Program-made: the position numbers and the translations under genes | Notes under the pieces: generated by a model | What the model saw: the letters and a program-made list of their open reading frames with translations, nothing else | The model's database searches: none | What the model was told of the DNA's origin: nothing | Origin: Actinoallomurus soli | Lineage (GTDB): Bacteria > Actinomycetota > Actinomycetes > Streptosporangiales > Streptosporangiaceae | Direction of reading: 5' to 3' | DNA: 64,000 nucleotides | NCBI RefSeq assembly: GCF_024055715.1 | Contig: NZ_JAMXMV010000006.1 | Location: 310,001 to 374,000, forward strand | Shown: positions 52,187 to 60,661 of the stretch, piece by piece | Numbering within the stretch: the stretch's first letter is position 1 | Layout: each line of letters starts with the position of its first letter

Positions 52187-53131
52187 ATGAAGGCAGTGCG
52201 TTTCCACGAGTACGGCGACCCCGACGTCCTGCGCTACGAGGACGTGGAGCAGCCCGTCCCCGGTGCCGGCCAGGTACGGGTCCGGGTCGCCGCGACGTCG
52301 TTCAACTCGGTCGACGGCAACATCCGCGCGGGCTTCATGCAAGGTCCCATCCCGGTGACGCTGCCGCACACTCCCGGCCTCGACGTCGCCGGCACGGTCG
52401 ACGCGCTGGGCGAGGGCGTGGACGGCATCGAGGTCGGCGACGAGGTCGTCGGTTTCCTGCCGATGACGGGGGTCGGCGCGGCCGCGGAGTACGTCCTCGC
52501 GCCGGCCGAGGTCCTGACGGCGGCGCCCAAGAGCGTCCCGCTGCCCGACGCCGCCGCGTTGCCGCTGGTGGGCCTCACCGCGTGGCAGGCGCTCTTCGAC
52601 CACGCCGAGCTCACGAGCGGGCAGCGGGTGCTGATCAACGGTGCGGGCGGAGCGGTCGGCGGCTACGCCGTGCAGCTGGCGAAGAACGCCGGCGCGTACG
52701 TGATCGCCACGGCCGGCCCGCGCAGCAGCGAGCAGGTCACGGCCTGGGGCGCCGATGAGGTCATCGACCACACCACCACCGAGGTGACCGCGGCGGTGAG
52801 CGAGCCGGTCGACGTCGTGCTCAACCTCGCGCCGGTCGACCCGGAGCGGCTGGCCGCGCTGGTCGGTCTGATCCGTCCCGGCGGCGTGCTGGTGAACACG
52901 ACGGTGTGGATGCCCGCGCCCTCCGACGAGGAGCGCGACGTACGCGGCATCGACATGTTCGTCCGCAGTGACGCCGACCAGTTGTCGCGGCTGGTGGCGC
53001 TGGCCGACTCCGGCGAGCTGCGCGTCGACGTCGCCCAGCGCGTGCCGCTGGCCGAGCTGCCGGCAGTCCACGCCCAGGCCGCCGCGGGCACCCTGCACGG
53101 CAAGGTCGTCATCGTCGCGCCCGCCGCCTGA
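52187..53131 (+). CDS. NADP-dependent MDR oxidoreductase
   Basis: A 314-residue zinc-free medium-chain reductase: MKAVRFHEYGDPDVLRYEDVEQP, AATSFNSVDGNIRAGFMQG, GLDVAGTVDALGEGVDGIEVGDEVVGFLP, cofactor motif VLINGAGGAVGGYAVQLAKNAGA and the C-terminal AELPAVHAQAAAGTLHGKVVIV. It belongs to the quinone/enone reductase branch. Two GCTTC(G/A)A-TTCGAAGC palindromes precede it. An Old Yellow Enzyme remnant follows after 30 bp. Confidence 0.87.
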   Translation: MKAVRFHEYGDPDVLRYEDVEQPVPGAGQVRVRVAATSFNSVDGNIRAGFMQGPIPVTLPHTPGLDVAGTVDALGEGVDGIEVGDEVVGFLPMTGVGAAAEYVLAPAEVLTAAPKSVPLPDAAALPLVGLTAWQALFDHAELTSGQRVLINGAGGAVGGYAVQLAKNAGAYVIATAGPRSSEQVTAWGADEVIDHTTTEVTAAVSEPVDVVLNLAPVDPERLAALVGLIRPGGVLVNTTVWMPAPSDEERDVRGIDMFVRSDADQLSRLVALADSGELRVDVAQRVPLAELPAVHAQAAAGTLHGKVVIVAPAA

Positions 53132-53161
53132 TCCTCCCAAGCACGGAAAGAAGAACGAATC

Positions 53162-53512
53162 ATGTCACTCTCGTTGGATCCCGAGATCGCTCAGCCGAGG
53201 AGGTCGCCGGCGTGGTCGACGAATTCCGCCACGCGGCGTCGGCCGCCATCGCCGCCGGTTTCGACGGCGTCGAGATCGCCGACGGCCCTGCTCCTCAACC
53301 GCGCGGGCGCCGACGTCGACGCGCGTGTCGCCGATCTCGACGCCGGTCTGGCCGACGTCATCACGGTCGCCACGATGGCGCTGGCCAACCCGGACCTCCC
53401 GGCCCGCATCCGTTCGGGCGCGCCGCTGAACGAGGCCGACCCGGCCACGTTCTACGGTGGCGACCACCGCGGCTACACCGACTACCCCGTCCTCGCCGCA
53501 GCGTCGAACTGA
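53162..53512 (+). pseudogene. Old Yellow Enzyme (NADH:flavin oxidoreductase) remnant
   Basis: Pieces of an OYE barrel are recognisable: EEVAGVVDEFRHAASAAIAAGFDGVEIAD in one frame and, in the frame starting ATG 53162, ADVITVATMALANPDLPARIRSGAPLNEADPATFYGG then GYTDYPVL, the usual OYE C-terminus. Most of the barrel, including the catalytic and FMN-binding residues, is missing, and the two pieces are in different frames. The MDR reductase upstream and this remnant probably formed an enone/enal-reducing operon. Confidence 0.75.
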
Positions 53513-53762
53513 CGTGCCGCGGCGTGTCCATGCCCGAGGCCGGCTTTCCGGCGCGGCTTCCCGAGCCGGCCACGGGCGGAGGGAGCCGGGGCCAATAGGA
53601 ATCCCCTATGGCGCCTGCTGACATTTCGTCTTTGCCTCCTGCCATTTTCCGGCCGTACCGTGAAACAGCTCGATGAGGCGCCGACCGCGATTCTTCCGAA
53701 GATTCGCGCTCAGCGCACCGTCGACTTGTTCTCGACAATGGATGAAAGCGCAGGAGGACACG

Positions 53763-54824
53763 ATGTCGCTCACCCTCGACACCTACCGGTTGTTGGGCCG
53801 TTCCGGGCTTCGCGTCTCGCCGTTGGCGCTGGGTGCGGCGACCTTCGGCACCGAGTGGGGCTGGGGCGCCGAGCAGGACGAGGCGCGAAAATTGTTCGAC
53901 CTCTACGTCGAGCGCGGCGGCAACTTCATCGACACCGCCGACACCTACACCAATGGTAGTTCTGAGCGCCTGCTGGGCGAATTCACCCGCGACAATCGCG
54001 AGAGCCTGGTGCTGGCGACGAAGTACACGACGCTGCGCCGGCCCGGGGATCCGAATTCCGGGGGCGCTCACCGTAAGAACCTGTTCGCGTCGGTGGAGAA
54101 CAGTCTGCGACGGCTGAACACCGACTACATCGACCTGCTCTACCTGCACGTGTGGGATTCCACGACGCCGGTCGAGGAGATCCTGCGCGGCATGGACGAC
54201 CTGGTCCGGCAGGGCAAGGTCCTGTACGTGGCGATCTCCAACGCCCCGGCCTGGCAGGTGTCGCGCATGCAGGCGATCGCCGACCTGCGCGGCTGGTCGC
54301 CGCTGGTCGCGCTGCAGATCGAATACAACCTGATCCAGCGTGCCGGCGAACGCGACCTGATCCCCATGGCGCGCGAGATGGGGCTGGGAGTGGTCCTCTA
54401 TTCACCACTGGCCGGAGGGGTGCTCACCGGCAAGTACAGCCGCGACGACCTGACCGCGACGAACGTCGCATCCGACGGCACCCGCAAGAGCTTCAACGTC
54501 GGCCTGGGCGCGCTCACCGAACGCAACCTCGCCATCGCCGACGTCGTGAAGGACGTCGCCGCGGAGCTGGGCCGAACCCCCGCCCAGGTCGGGCTGGCCT
54601 GGACCCTGCAGAACCCGGCCGTCACGGCACCGATCATCGGCGCCCGCACCCCCGCGCAACTGGAGGACAACCTGGGCGCCCTGGAGGTCGACTTCACCGC
54701 CTCCCAACTGGCCCGCCTCAACGAGGCCGGCGCGATCGACCTCGGCTTCCCGCACGACATCCTCGCCAGTGACCACATCCGCACCGTGACCAGAGGCGAC
54801 CTGAAGATCGAAGAGCACCGCTGA
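53763..54824 (+). CDS. Aldo/keto reductase
   Basis: A 353-residue AKR: YRLLGRSGLRVSPLALGAATFG, catalytic Asp/Tyr in FIDTADTYTNGSSE, Lys in LVLATKYTTLRR, His in LLYLHVWDSTTPVEE, and IIGARTPAQLEDNLGAL for the cofactor phosphate. GGAGGACACG precedes the ATG. It is convergent with a LysR gene (75 bp). Part of the redox cluster downstream of the OYE remnant. Confidence 0.9.
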   Translation: MSLTLDTYRLLGRSGLRVSPLALGAATFGTEWGWGAEQDEARKLFDLYVERGGNFIDTADTYTNGSSERLLGEFTRDNRESLVLATKYTTLRRPGDPNSGGAHRKNLFASVENSLRRLNTDYIDLLYLHVWDSTTPVEEILRGMDDLVRQGKVLYVAISNAPAWQVSRMQAIADLRGWSPLVALQIEYNLIQRAGERDLIPMAREMGLGVVLYSPLAGGVLTGKYSRDDLTATNVASDGTRKSFNVGLGALTERNLAIADVVKDVAAELGRTPAQVGLAWTLQNPAVTAPIIGARTPAQLEDNLGALEVDFTASQLARLNEAGAIDLGFPHDILASDHIRTVTRGDLKIEEHR

Positions 54825-54899
54825 CACCCGATGGAACTTCGAGGGCGGCACCACCGCCGCCCTCGGGGCGATCACCGCCTTCACCTGCTTCCTCGGCGG

Positions 54900-55799
54900 T
54901 CAGGACACCGGTGAGAAGGACGCGGCCTTGTACCAGCTCTCTTGACGCAGGAGTTCGAGCAGGGCCGTCTCCGCCGGGCCCGAGCCGGGCCGGACCGCGG
55001 CGACGACGGGCTGGGAAACGACCGGGAACACCGGGCGCGCGAGGTGCTCGTGGCCGTGGGGCACCGCGGATGCGGGGACGAGCGTGACCCCCAGCCCGTG
55101 GACGGCCCAGTGCACGGCCGTCGCCGTCTGGGACACGCGGGCGGCCGTGGTCGGGGCCAGCTCGTTGTCCCGCAGCACGTCCCGCAGTACACCGTCGAGC
55201 GCGCTGTTGTGGTCGAACCGCACCCACGGCTCCCGCTCCAGCTCGCGCAGCTCGACCCGGTCGGCGGCGAGCTGCGGGTGCCCGGCGCCCAGCACCACGA
55301 CGAACTCCTCGTCGCCGAGGCGGTGGCCCTCGTACAGCTCTTCCCCGCATGGCCCGGCCACCAGGGCGAGGTCCAGGACGCCCCGGCGCGCCAGCCGCTC
55401 CAGCTCGGCGAGGTTCGGCTCCTCGAAGACGGTGACCTCCAGCCGTGGGAAGCGGCTGCGCAGCGCGCCCAGCGCGCCCGGCAACTGCCGCGTGCCCAGC
55501 CCCATCTGCGCCGCGACCACCAGCTCGCCCACCAGCTCGTCGGCGCCGGCCCGCGCCGTCGCTCTCGCCCGCCGCGCCGCGCTCACCGCGGCCTCCGCCT
55601 CCCGCAGGAACGCGCGGCCGACCACGGTGGGCACCAGACCGGTCGGCGTACGGGCGAACAGTTGCACGCCGAGTTCGCGCTCCAGGTTCCGGATCTGCTG
55701 GGACATCGACGGCTGAGCGACGTGCAGCAGCTCCGCCGCCGCCGTCACCGAGCCCTCCTGGGCGACGGCCAGGGCGTACTCGAACTGACGAAGACTCAT
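54900..55799 (-). CDS. LysR family transcriptional regulator
   Basis: A 299-residue LysR: MSLRQFEYALAVAQEGSVTAAAELLHVAQPSMSQQIRNLERELGVQLF (HTH), then the effector domain (GELVVAAQMGLGTRQLPGALGAL, LDLALVAGPCGEELYEGH). ATG 55799 has GGGAG upstream. A dyad ACTGTAATCACAGT lies 50 bp upstream. Confidence 0.9.
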   Translation of the reverse strand: MSLRQFEYALAVAQEGSVTAAAELLHVAQPSMSQQIRNLERELGVQLFARTPTGLVPTVVGRAFLREAEAAVSAARRARATARAGADELVGELVVAAQMGLGTRQLPGALGALRSRFPRLEVTVFEEPNLAELERLARRGVLDLALVAGPCGEELYEGHRLGDEEFVVVLGAGHPQLAADRVELRELEREPWVRFDHNSALDGVLRDVLRDNELAPTTAARVSQTATAVHWAVHGLGVTLVPASAVPHGHEHLARPVFPVVSQPVVAAVRPGSGPAETALLELLRQESWYKAASFSPVS

Positions 55800-55848
55800 C
55801 GGCTCCCGTTCCCTCCCTGCGGTGGACCGCCGTCCACTCCGTTGTATC

Positions 55849-55862
55849 ACTGTAATCACAGT
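55849..55862. promoter_or_regulatory. Small dyad upstream of LysR
   Basis: ACTGT-AATC-ACAGT with 5-bp arms lies 50 bp before the lysR start codon, in the place expected for an autoregulatory LysR box. Confidence 0.45.
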
Positions 55863-56095
55863 AATCGCCGTTGCATCGGGAGGCTGCTCGGCGACGCGGG
55901 AACGATCGGGGGACCACGTGACCGCAGCCCCGCTCGCACCGAGGCCGATGGGCGGCCGGCATGGTCTGCGGTCGGCGCTCTGGCCACGAATAGGTCTGAG
56001 GGCCTAATCGTCATTGATCCCGCAGCCTCTTGTAAGGCGGCGTAACGCATCCCTAGGTTGATCCCGATCACGACGGATCGACTCCTGGGGGAAAG

Positions 56096-56494
56096 ATGCG
56101 CAAACTCTCCATGGTCCTCGCCGGCGCCGTGGCAGTGGCCGGTCTGGCATTCACCAGCGGTACGGCGGGCGCGAGCACGGTGCACGCGGAAAGTGCCAGC
56201 AAGTGCGGTTCCAAGTGGTGCGGCTACGTGAACGGCAAGAAGCTGAGGGTCGAGAGCATCACCGTCTCGCACAAGGGCAGCACGAAGTGGAGCGGCTACA
56301 TCTACATCGAGGTGACCACGCCCCACCACAAGCCCTATTTCCTCTGGACCACGAAGTCGTTCAAGAACGTGAAGTTCGCGCGGGCCGACGTCAAGAGGTC
56401 GTTCCCCAACAAGACCCTGCTCTGCACCGGCGTCGACAAGAAGAAGAGGAACGTGGACCACGTGGGCGACGCCTGCTTCACCATCCACAAGTAG
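56096..56494 (+). CDS. Secreted Lys-rich protein, unknown
   Basis: The 132-residue precursor has signal peptide LSMVLAGAVAVAGLAFTSGTAGA (cut after ~AGA). The mature protein is Lys-rich with four cysteines (SKCGSKWCGY, LLCTGVD, GDACFTI), probably two disulfides. GGGGGAAAG precedes the ATG. A perfect hairpin follows. No family was recognised. Confidence 0.75.
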   Translation: MRKLSMVLAGAVAVAGLAFTSGTAGASTVHAESASKCGSKWCGYVNGKKLRVESITVSHKGSTKWSGYIYIEVTTPHHKPYFLWTTKSFKNVKFARADVKRSFPNKTLLCTGVDKKKRNVDHVGDACFTIHK

Positions 56495-56529
56495 GCGGCG
56501 GGGTCTCCGTCCTCGGCCGGAGAATCCGT

Positions 56530-56560
56530 ATCGGCGCCCGGCACGGAGCCGGGCGCCGAT
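56530..56560. terminator. Bidirectional hairpin terminator
   Basis: 13-bp perfect arms ATCGGCGCCCGGC (56530-56542) and its complement (56548-56560) around ACGGA, between convergent genes. Confidence 0.85.
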
Positions 56561-56569
56561 TGGGTCAGG

Positions 56570-57334
56570 TCAGGCCGCTGACGTGCCGGCCGGGTCGAGA
56601 TGCCGGACAAGGAACTCGTCATCGACCCCGACCCAGCGCATGCGGCGATGGGTGCCCGGGTTGGCGAGCAAGGTCTTGTCCTTCGAGGAGAAGGCGTCGA
56701 ACAACGCGAGAACGGTCCCGCGATCGACGTACTCCTCATCCCACGGCAGCAGGAACTGGACCGGGACGGTGATCCGTCTCGCCGCCTCGATCAGAGCCTG
56801 GTGAGCGAAGAACCCGCCGCCGAAGATCGCGGCGGTGATCCTGGGCTCCACCGCCGTCAGCGGAATCCCGATCGCGGTGCCCAGCGACATGCCGCCCCCG
56901 TAGCCGATCGGCGCTTCGGTGCCGATCTCGGGCAGGTCCTGGAGGGCGTCCAGGGTCGCCTGCCATTCCGGTACGGCACGCTCCGCGAGTGAGGCGCTGT
57001 AGCGGACGCTGATCGACTCGAAGCGCTCGGTCTCGCCCGCCGCCAGAGCCTGCTGCAGGTCGGCGCGCGCCTGCTCGTCCTCCGCCGTACGCGGGCGGTC
57101 GCCGTGTCCGGGCGCGTCGATGGCGACCACGGTGAAACCCCACCGGGTCACGGTGTCGCGGGCGCGGGCCATGAGTCCCGGTGTCTTCTTGTGCAGGCCG
57201 CCGCCGTGCCCCATCAGCACCAGCGGGGCGTGGTCGGGTCCGGAGACGGGCGACCAGAGCACGCCGGTGACCTCACCGACGACGAAATCGCGTTCGAGGA
57301 CGCCGTTCGACGACGTCTGCGCGATGAAACGCAT
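56570..57334 (-). CDS. Alpha/beta hydrolase (dienelactone-hydrolase-like)
   Basis: A 254-residue hydrolase: oxyanion region LVLMGHGGGLHKKTPG, VVAIDAPGHGDRP, nucleophile serine in GGGMSLGTAIGIP, Asp in LLPWDEEYVDRGT, and His in NPGTHRRMRW. ATG 57334 (MRFIAQTS) fits better than the ATG three codons upstream. The substrate is unknown; the soluble fold suggests a cytosolic esterase. Confidence 0.85.
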   Translation of the reverse strand: MRFIAQTSSNGVLERDFVVGEVTGVLWSPVSGPDHAPLVLMGHGGGLHKKTPGLMARARDTVTRWGFTVVAIDAPGHGDRPRTAEDEQARADLQQALAAGETERFESISVRYSASLAERAVPEWQATLDALQDLPEIGTEAPIGYGGGMSLGTAIGIPLTAVEPRITAAIFGGGFFAHQALIEAARRITVPVQFLLPWDEEYVDRGTVLALFDAFSSKDKTLLANPGTHRRMRWVGVDDEFLVRHLDPAGTSAA

Positions 57335-57590
57335 TGAATGCACAGGTGTTGCCTTTCGGAAGTGCCTTGTTGTCGAGGCACTCCCGGCGACACCTATGTC
57401 AATCGCCCGACCATGACGACGAGGGGAGCACCCACATCGATACAGCGTTCATGGGTCTCACCTCCTCACGTGATGTCACGGCCTGCAGGAGGCTACCAGC
57501 CCTGACCTCTCGCGGCCCCTCTCCCGAGCGTACGAATCGGCGTTGTTACCGTTTCTTCGGGTGCTGATCACCGCGACGACGGAGGATGAA

Positions 57591-58856
57591 ATGCGCCTGA
57601 CGAAGCGCGTGCTGGGGGCTCTGCTCATTGTGGTCGGCTCCGTCGTGGCGGGGTGCGGCCGGGGACACCGCGAGCATGCCGTGATCGGCGTCGATGCTCC
57701 GGTCTCCTTAGCCGATCGGCCGGTCCATCTGAAGATCAGCGGCCTCTCGCCGCACGACACCATCGAGGTCGGCGGGGCCGCCCAGGATTATCAGGGCGGG
57801 AGGTGGCACAGCCAAGCCGTCTTCCGCGCGGACGGCCACGGGGTGGTCGACCTCGAACATGCCCGTGCGCGCTCGGGCACGTACACGGGCGTCGACGGGA
57901 TGGGGCTGTTCTGGTCGATGGTCCCGCCATCCGGTGACGCGGACGACAGGAGCTTCGTCCCGCCGCCGCCGAACGTGCGGGCGGCCTGTGACGTGCAGAT
58001 CACCGTCGACGCACACGGCCACCGACTCGCGGCCCGGACGCTGACCCGCCAGTGGCTGACCCCGGGAGTCGGCCACCAGTCGCTCACCCTCGCGGACGAC
58101 AAGGTCGACGGTGACCTGTACCTGCCCCCGCCGACCCGGGATCGCCATCCCGCAGTCCTGTTGTTCGGTGGCTCGGAGGGGGGAAATGACGGGAGCTTCG
58201 ACGCCGCACTGCTCGCGTCACACGGCTACCCGGCGCTGTCTCTGGCCTACTTCCGCGACCCTGGTCTGCCCGCCACCCTCCAGGACATTCCGCTGGAATA
58301 CTTCGCCCGGGCGGCACGCCTGCTGGCCGCCCAGCCCGGTGCCGATCCGGCCCACGTGGTCGCCCGCGGGATATCCCGCGGCACCGAGGCGGCCCTGCTA
58401 CTCGGCCAGCTCTACCCTCGCCTGATTCACGGCGTCATCCTGTACTCGCCGTCGAACAGGGTCAACCCGGGTCTCGGCACGCGCGGAGCCAGTGGAGCCG
58501 CCTGGACGTGGCACGGCCGCCCGATTCCCCAGAAGGTGATCCCGCTCGACCACGTCGACGGCCCGGTCCTGGCGATCGCCGGGGCGGATGACCGGCTCTG
58601 GCCGGAGGCGAGCACCTGGGCCCGGCAGATCATGACCGATCTCGACCATGACCACGACCGCTTCCCGCACCAGGCGCTCATCCATCCGAGAGCAGGTCAC
58701 GGCGTCGGCACCTTTCCGTACGGCGCGGCCGGCGTGGTCGTGACCAATCCGACCGACGGCAGGACCCTGCGGCTTGGCGGCACCCGCGCCGACAACGCCG
58801 CCGCGAGGGCGCAAGACTGGCCCAAAGTGCTCGCCTTCCTGGCCGCGATGAGCTGA
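57591..58856 (+). CDS. Lipoprotein of the acyl-CoA thioesterase/BAAT family
   Basis: A 421-residue protein with signal peptide RVLGALLIVVGSVVAGC (lipobox VAGC). The N-terminal half has the BAAT N-domain pattern (PVHLKISGLSPHDTIEVGG, VDGMGLFWSMVP). The C-terminal half is an alpha/beta hydrolase with GGSEGGNDG, nucleophile Ser in ARGISRGTEAALL, Asp in AGADDRLWPEA and His in PRAGHGVGTFP. BAAT-type enzymes are acyl-transfer or thioesterase proteins; an exported bacterial lipoprotein form is less usual. GGAGG precedes the ATG. Confidence 0.8.
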   Translation: MRLTKRVLGALLIVVGSVVAGCGRGHREHAVIGVDAPVSLADRPVHLKISGLSPHDTIEVGGAAQDYQGGRWHSQAVFRADGHGVVDLEHARARSGTYTGVDGMGLFWSMVPPSGDADDRSFVPPPPNVRAACDVQITVDAHGHRLAARTLTRQWLTPGVGHQSLTLADDKVDGDLYLPPPTRDRHPAVLLFGGSEGGNDGSFDAALLASHGYPALSLAYFRDPGLPATLQDIPLEYFARAARLLAAQPGADPAHVVARGISRGTEAALLLGQLYPRLIHGVILYSPSNRVNPGLGTRGASGAAWTWHGRPIPQKVIPLDHVDGPVLAIAGADDRLWPEASTWARQIMTDLDHDHDRFPHQALIHPRAGHGVGTFPYGAAGVVVTNPTDGRTLRLGGTRADNAAARAQDWPKVLAFLAAMS

Positions 58857-58869
58857 CCGCTGCGTCGTC

Positions 58870-59952
58870 CTATTCGATGGTGGTGAGGAAGAACTCCCGC
58901 ACGTCCTCGGCGAGCAGGTCCGGCACCTCCATCGCGGCGAAGTGGCCGCCGCGCTCGAACTCCGACCAGTGCCTGATGTCGTACGACCGCTCGGCCAGCG
59001 GTCGCACCGACTGCGTGATGTCGTGCGCGAACACCGCCACGCCGACCGGCACGGGGCACGGCTCGATCCGGCGCGGAGTCTCGCGGCTCAGCCGCGCCGA
59101 GGAAGCCGCGGTAGCGGTGAGCCAGTACAGCGAGATGTCGGTGAGCATCCGGTCGTCGCTGATCTGCGAGCGAGGGTCGGTCCACTGTGCGAAGCGCTCG
59201 GCGATCCAGGCCAACTGGCCGACCGGCGAGTCGGTCAGCGCGTAGCCGATGGTCTGCGGAGTGGTGGCCTGCAGCGCCTGGTACGGCGGACGGTTCGCCA
59301 TCAGTTGCCGGATCTTGGCCAGGCGGGCTTCATCCGTTTCGGACAGTTCGAGGTCGGCGTCCGGGATCGGCCGGGTCGGCAGGTAGTTGACATGCACTCC
59401 GACGACCTGCTCGGGTGCCACCGCGCCGAGCGCCAGCGAGATGCCCGAGCCGAAGTCACCACCCTGCGCGCCATAGCGCTCGTACCCGAGACGGCGCATC
59501 AACTCGGCCCAGGCCCGCGCGACCCGGACGATGTCCCAGCCGCGCTCGTGGGTCGGCCCCGAGAAGCCGTAACCCGGGATGGACGGGATCACCAGGTGGA
59601 AGTCGCGCGAGAGCGGCTCGATCACGTCGAGGAACTCGAGGAAGGAACCGGGCCAGCCGTGCGTGAGGACCAGCGCGAGCGCGTCCGGTTTCGACGACCG
59701 GACATGGAGGAAGTGGATGTTCTGGCCGTCGATCTCGGTCGTGAAGTGGGGGAGCTCGTTGAGCTCGGCCTCGTGCGCGCGCCAGTCGTAACCGGTGCGC
59801 CAGTATTCGGCGAGCTCCCTGAGCCGTGCCAGCGGGAATCCGTAGTCCCACCCCGCGTCGGCGACCTCGTCGGGCCAACGGGTGCGGGAGAGCCGGTCGG
59901 TCAGGTCGTCGAGGTCGGCCTGGGGGATGTCGATGCGGAACGGCTCGATCAT
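58870..59952 (-). CDS. Epoxide hydrolase family protein
   Basis: A 360-residue protein: EHN N-domain ([47 protein letters not shown]), oxyanion HGWPGS, nucleophile Asp in [17 protein letters not shown], and C-terminal His in [13 protein letters not shown]. It opens epoxides through an ester intermediate. It is divergent from a MarR gene with a 30-bp dyad between them, so MarR control is probable. Confidence 0.9.
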   Translation of the reverse strand: MIEPFRIDIPQADLDDLTDRLSRTRWPDEVADAGWDYGFPLARLRELAEYWRTGYDWRAHEAELNELPHFTTEIDGQNIHFLHVRSSKPDALALVLTHGWPGSFLEFLDVIEPLSRDFHLVIPSIPGYGFSGPTHERGWDIVRVARAWAELMRRLGYERYGAQGGDFGSGISLALGAVAPEQVVGVHVNYLPTRPIPDADLELSETDEARLAKIRQLMANRPPYQALQATTPQTIGYALTDSPVGQLAWIAERFAQWTDPRSQISDDRMLTDISLYWLTATAASSARLSRETPRRIEPCPVPVGVAVFAHDITQSVRPLAERSYDIRHWSEFERGGHFAAMEVPDLLAEDVREFFLTTIE

Positions 59953-60043
59953 GTCTCAGCTCCAGGGGTTTCGTTCAGGCGCCCGAGGCGGGTCATGAGG
60001 TCGTGGAGTCCATGAAGGTCGACGCGATCCATGACGCCACTTC

Positions 60044-60073
60044 ATTGGTCTCGCCAACGTTGGTCGCGCCAAT
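60044..60073. promoter_or_regulatory. 30-bp dyad, MarR operator candidate
   Basis: Two TTGGTC(T/G)CGCCAA units (60045-60057 and 60060-60072) form one large dyad centred on AACGTT, between the divergent epoxide hydrolase and marR starts. Confidence 0.75.
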
Positions 60074-60119
60074 CATAGGCATTCGTGGGCTCCACCAACA
60101 AGTCGGTAGGCTGACGGCC

Positions 60120-60596
60120 ATGACGGGCGACCGAACGCCACCGATGCGTCTCAAGGGCGCGCCGAGCTGGCTGATCAACCAGGTCTCCGCGCACAGCCAT
60201 CGTCTGGTGACCGAACGGTTCGCCGCCGCCGACGCCCGCGGCTACCACTACCGGCTGCTGGCCGCGCTGGCGGAGTTCGGTCCCGGCAGCCAGGCCGAGC
60301 TGGGCCGCCGCACGGGCGTCGACCGTAGCGACGTCGTCGCGGCACTGAACGAACTGGCCGAGAAGAAACTGGTCGAGCGCTCCCCTGACCCGACGGATCG
60401 CCGGCGGAACATCATCACCGTCACGCCCGAAGGGCGTGATCACCTCTCGCACCTCGACGGCGTGCTGGCACAGATCCAGGAGGACCTGTGCGCTCCGCTC
60501 TCGCCTCCCGAACGCGAGGAGCTCATCCGGCTGCTGACCCGCATCGTCGACCATCACGTCCGAGCCCGTCCCTCGGAATCCCCCGGCGCTAAGTAG
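60120..60596 (+). CDS. MarR family transcriptional regulator
   Basis: A 158-residue MarR: YHYRLLAALAEFGPGSQAELGRRTGVDRSDVVAALNELAEKKLVERSPDPTDRRRNIITVTPEGRDHL with a canonical wing DPTDRRRN. ATG 60120 fits the family. It is divergent from the epoxide hydrolase and likely represses it through the dyad at 60044-60073. Confidence 0.9.
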   Translation: MTGDRTPPMRLKGAPSWLINQVSAHSHRLVTERFAAADARGYHYRLLAALAEFGPGSQAELGRRTGVDRSDVVAALNELAEKKLVERSPDPTDRRRNIITVTPEGRDHLSHLDGVLAQIQEDLCAPLSPPEREELIRLLTRIVDHHVRARPSESPGAK

Positions 60597-60661
60597 TCGA
60601 AGACCTCACCAGATCGCGAGCCCGAGCCCACGCCGCGCCTGGCCATGGTCGGGATCCGCCG

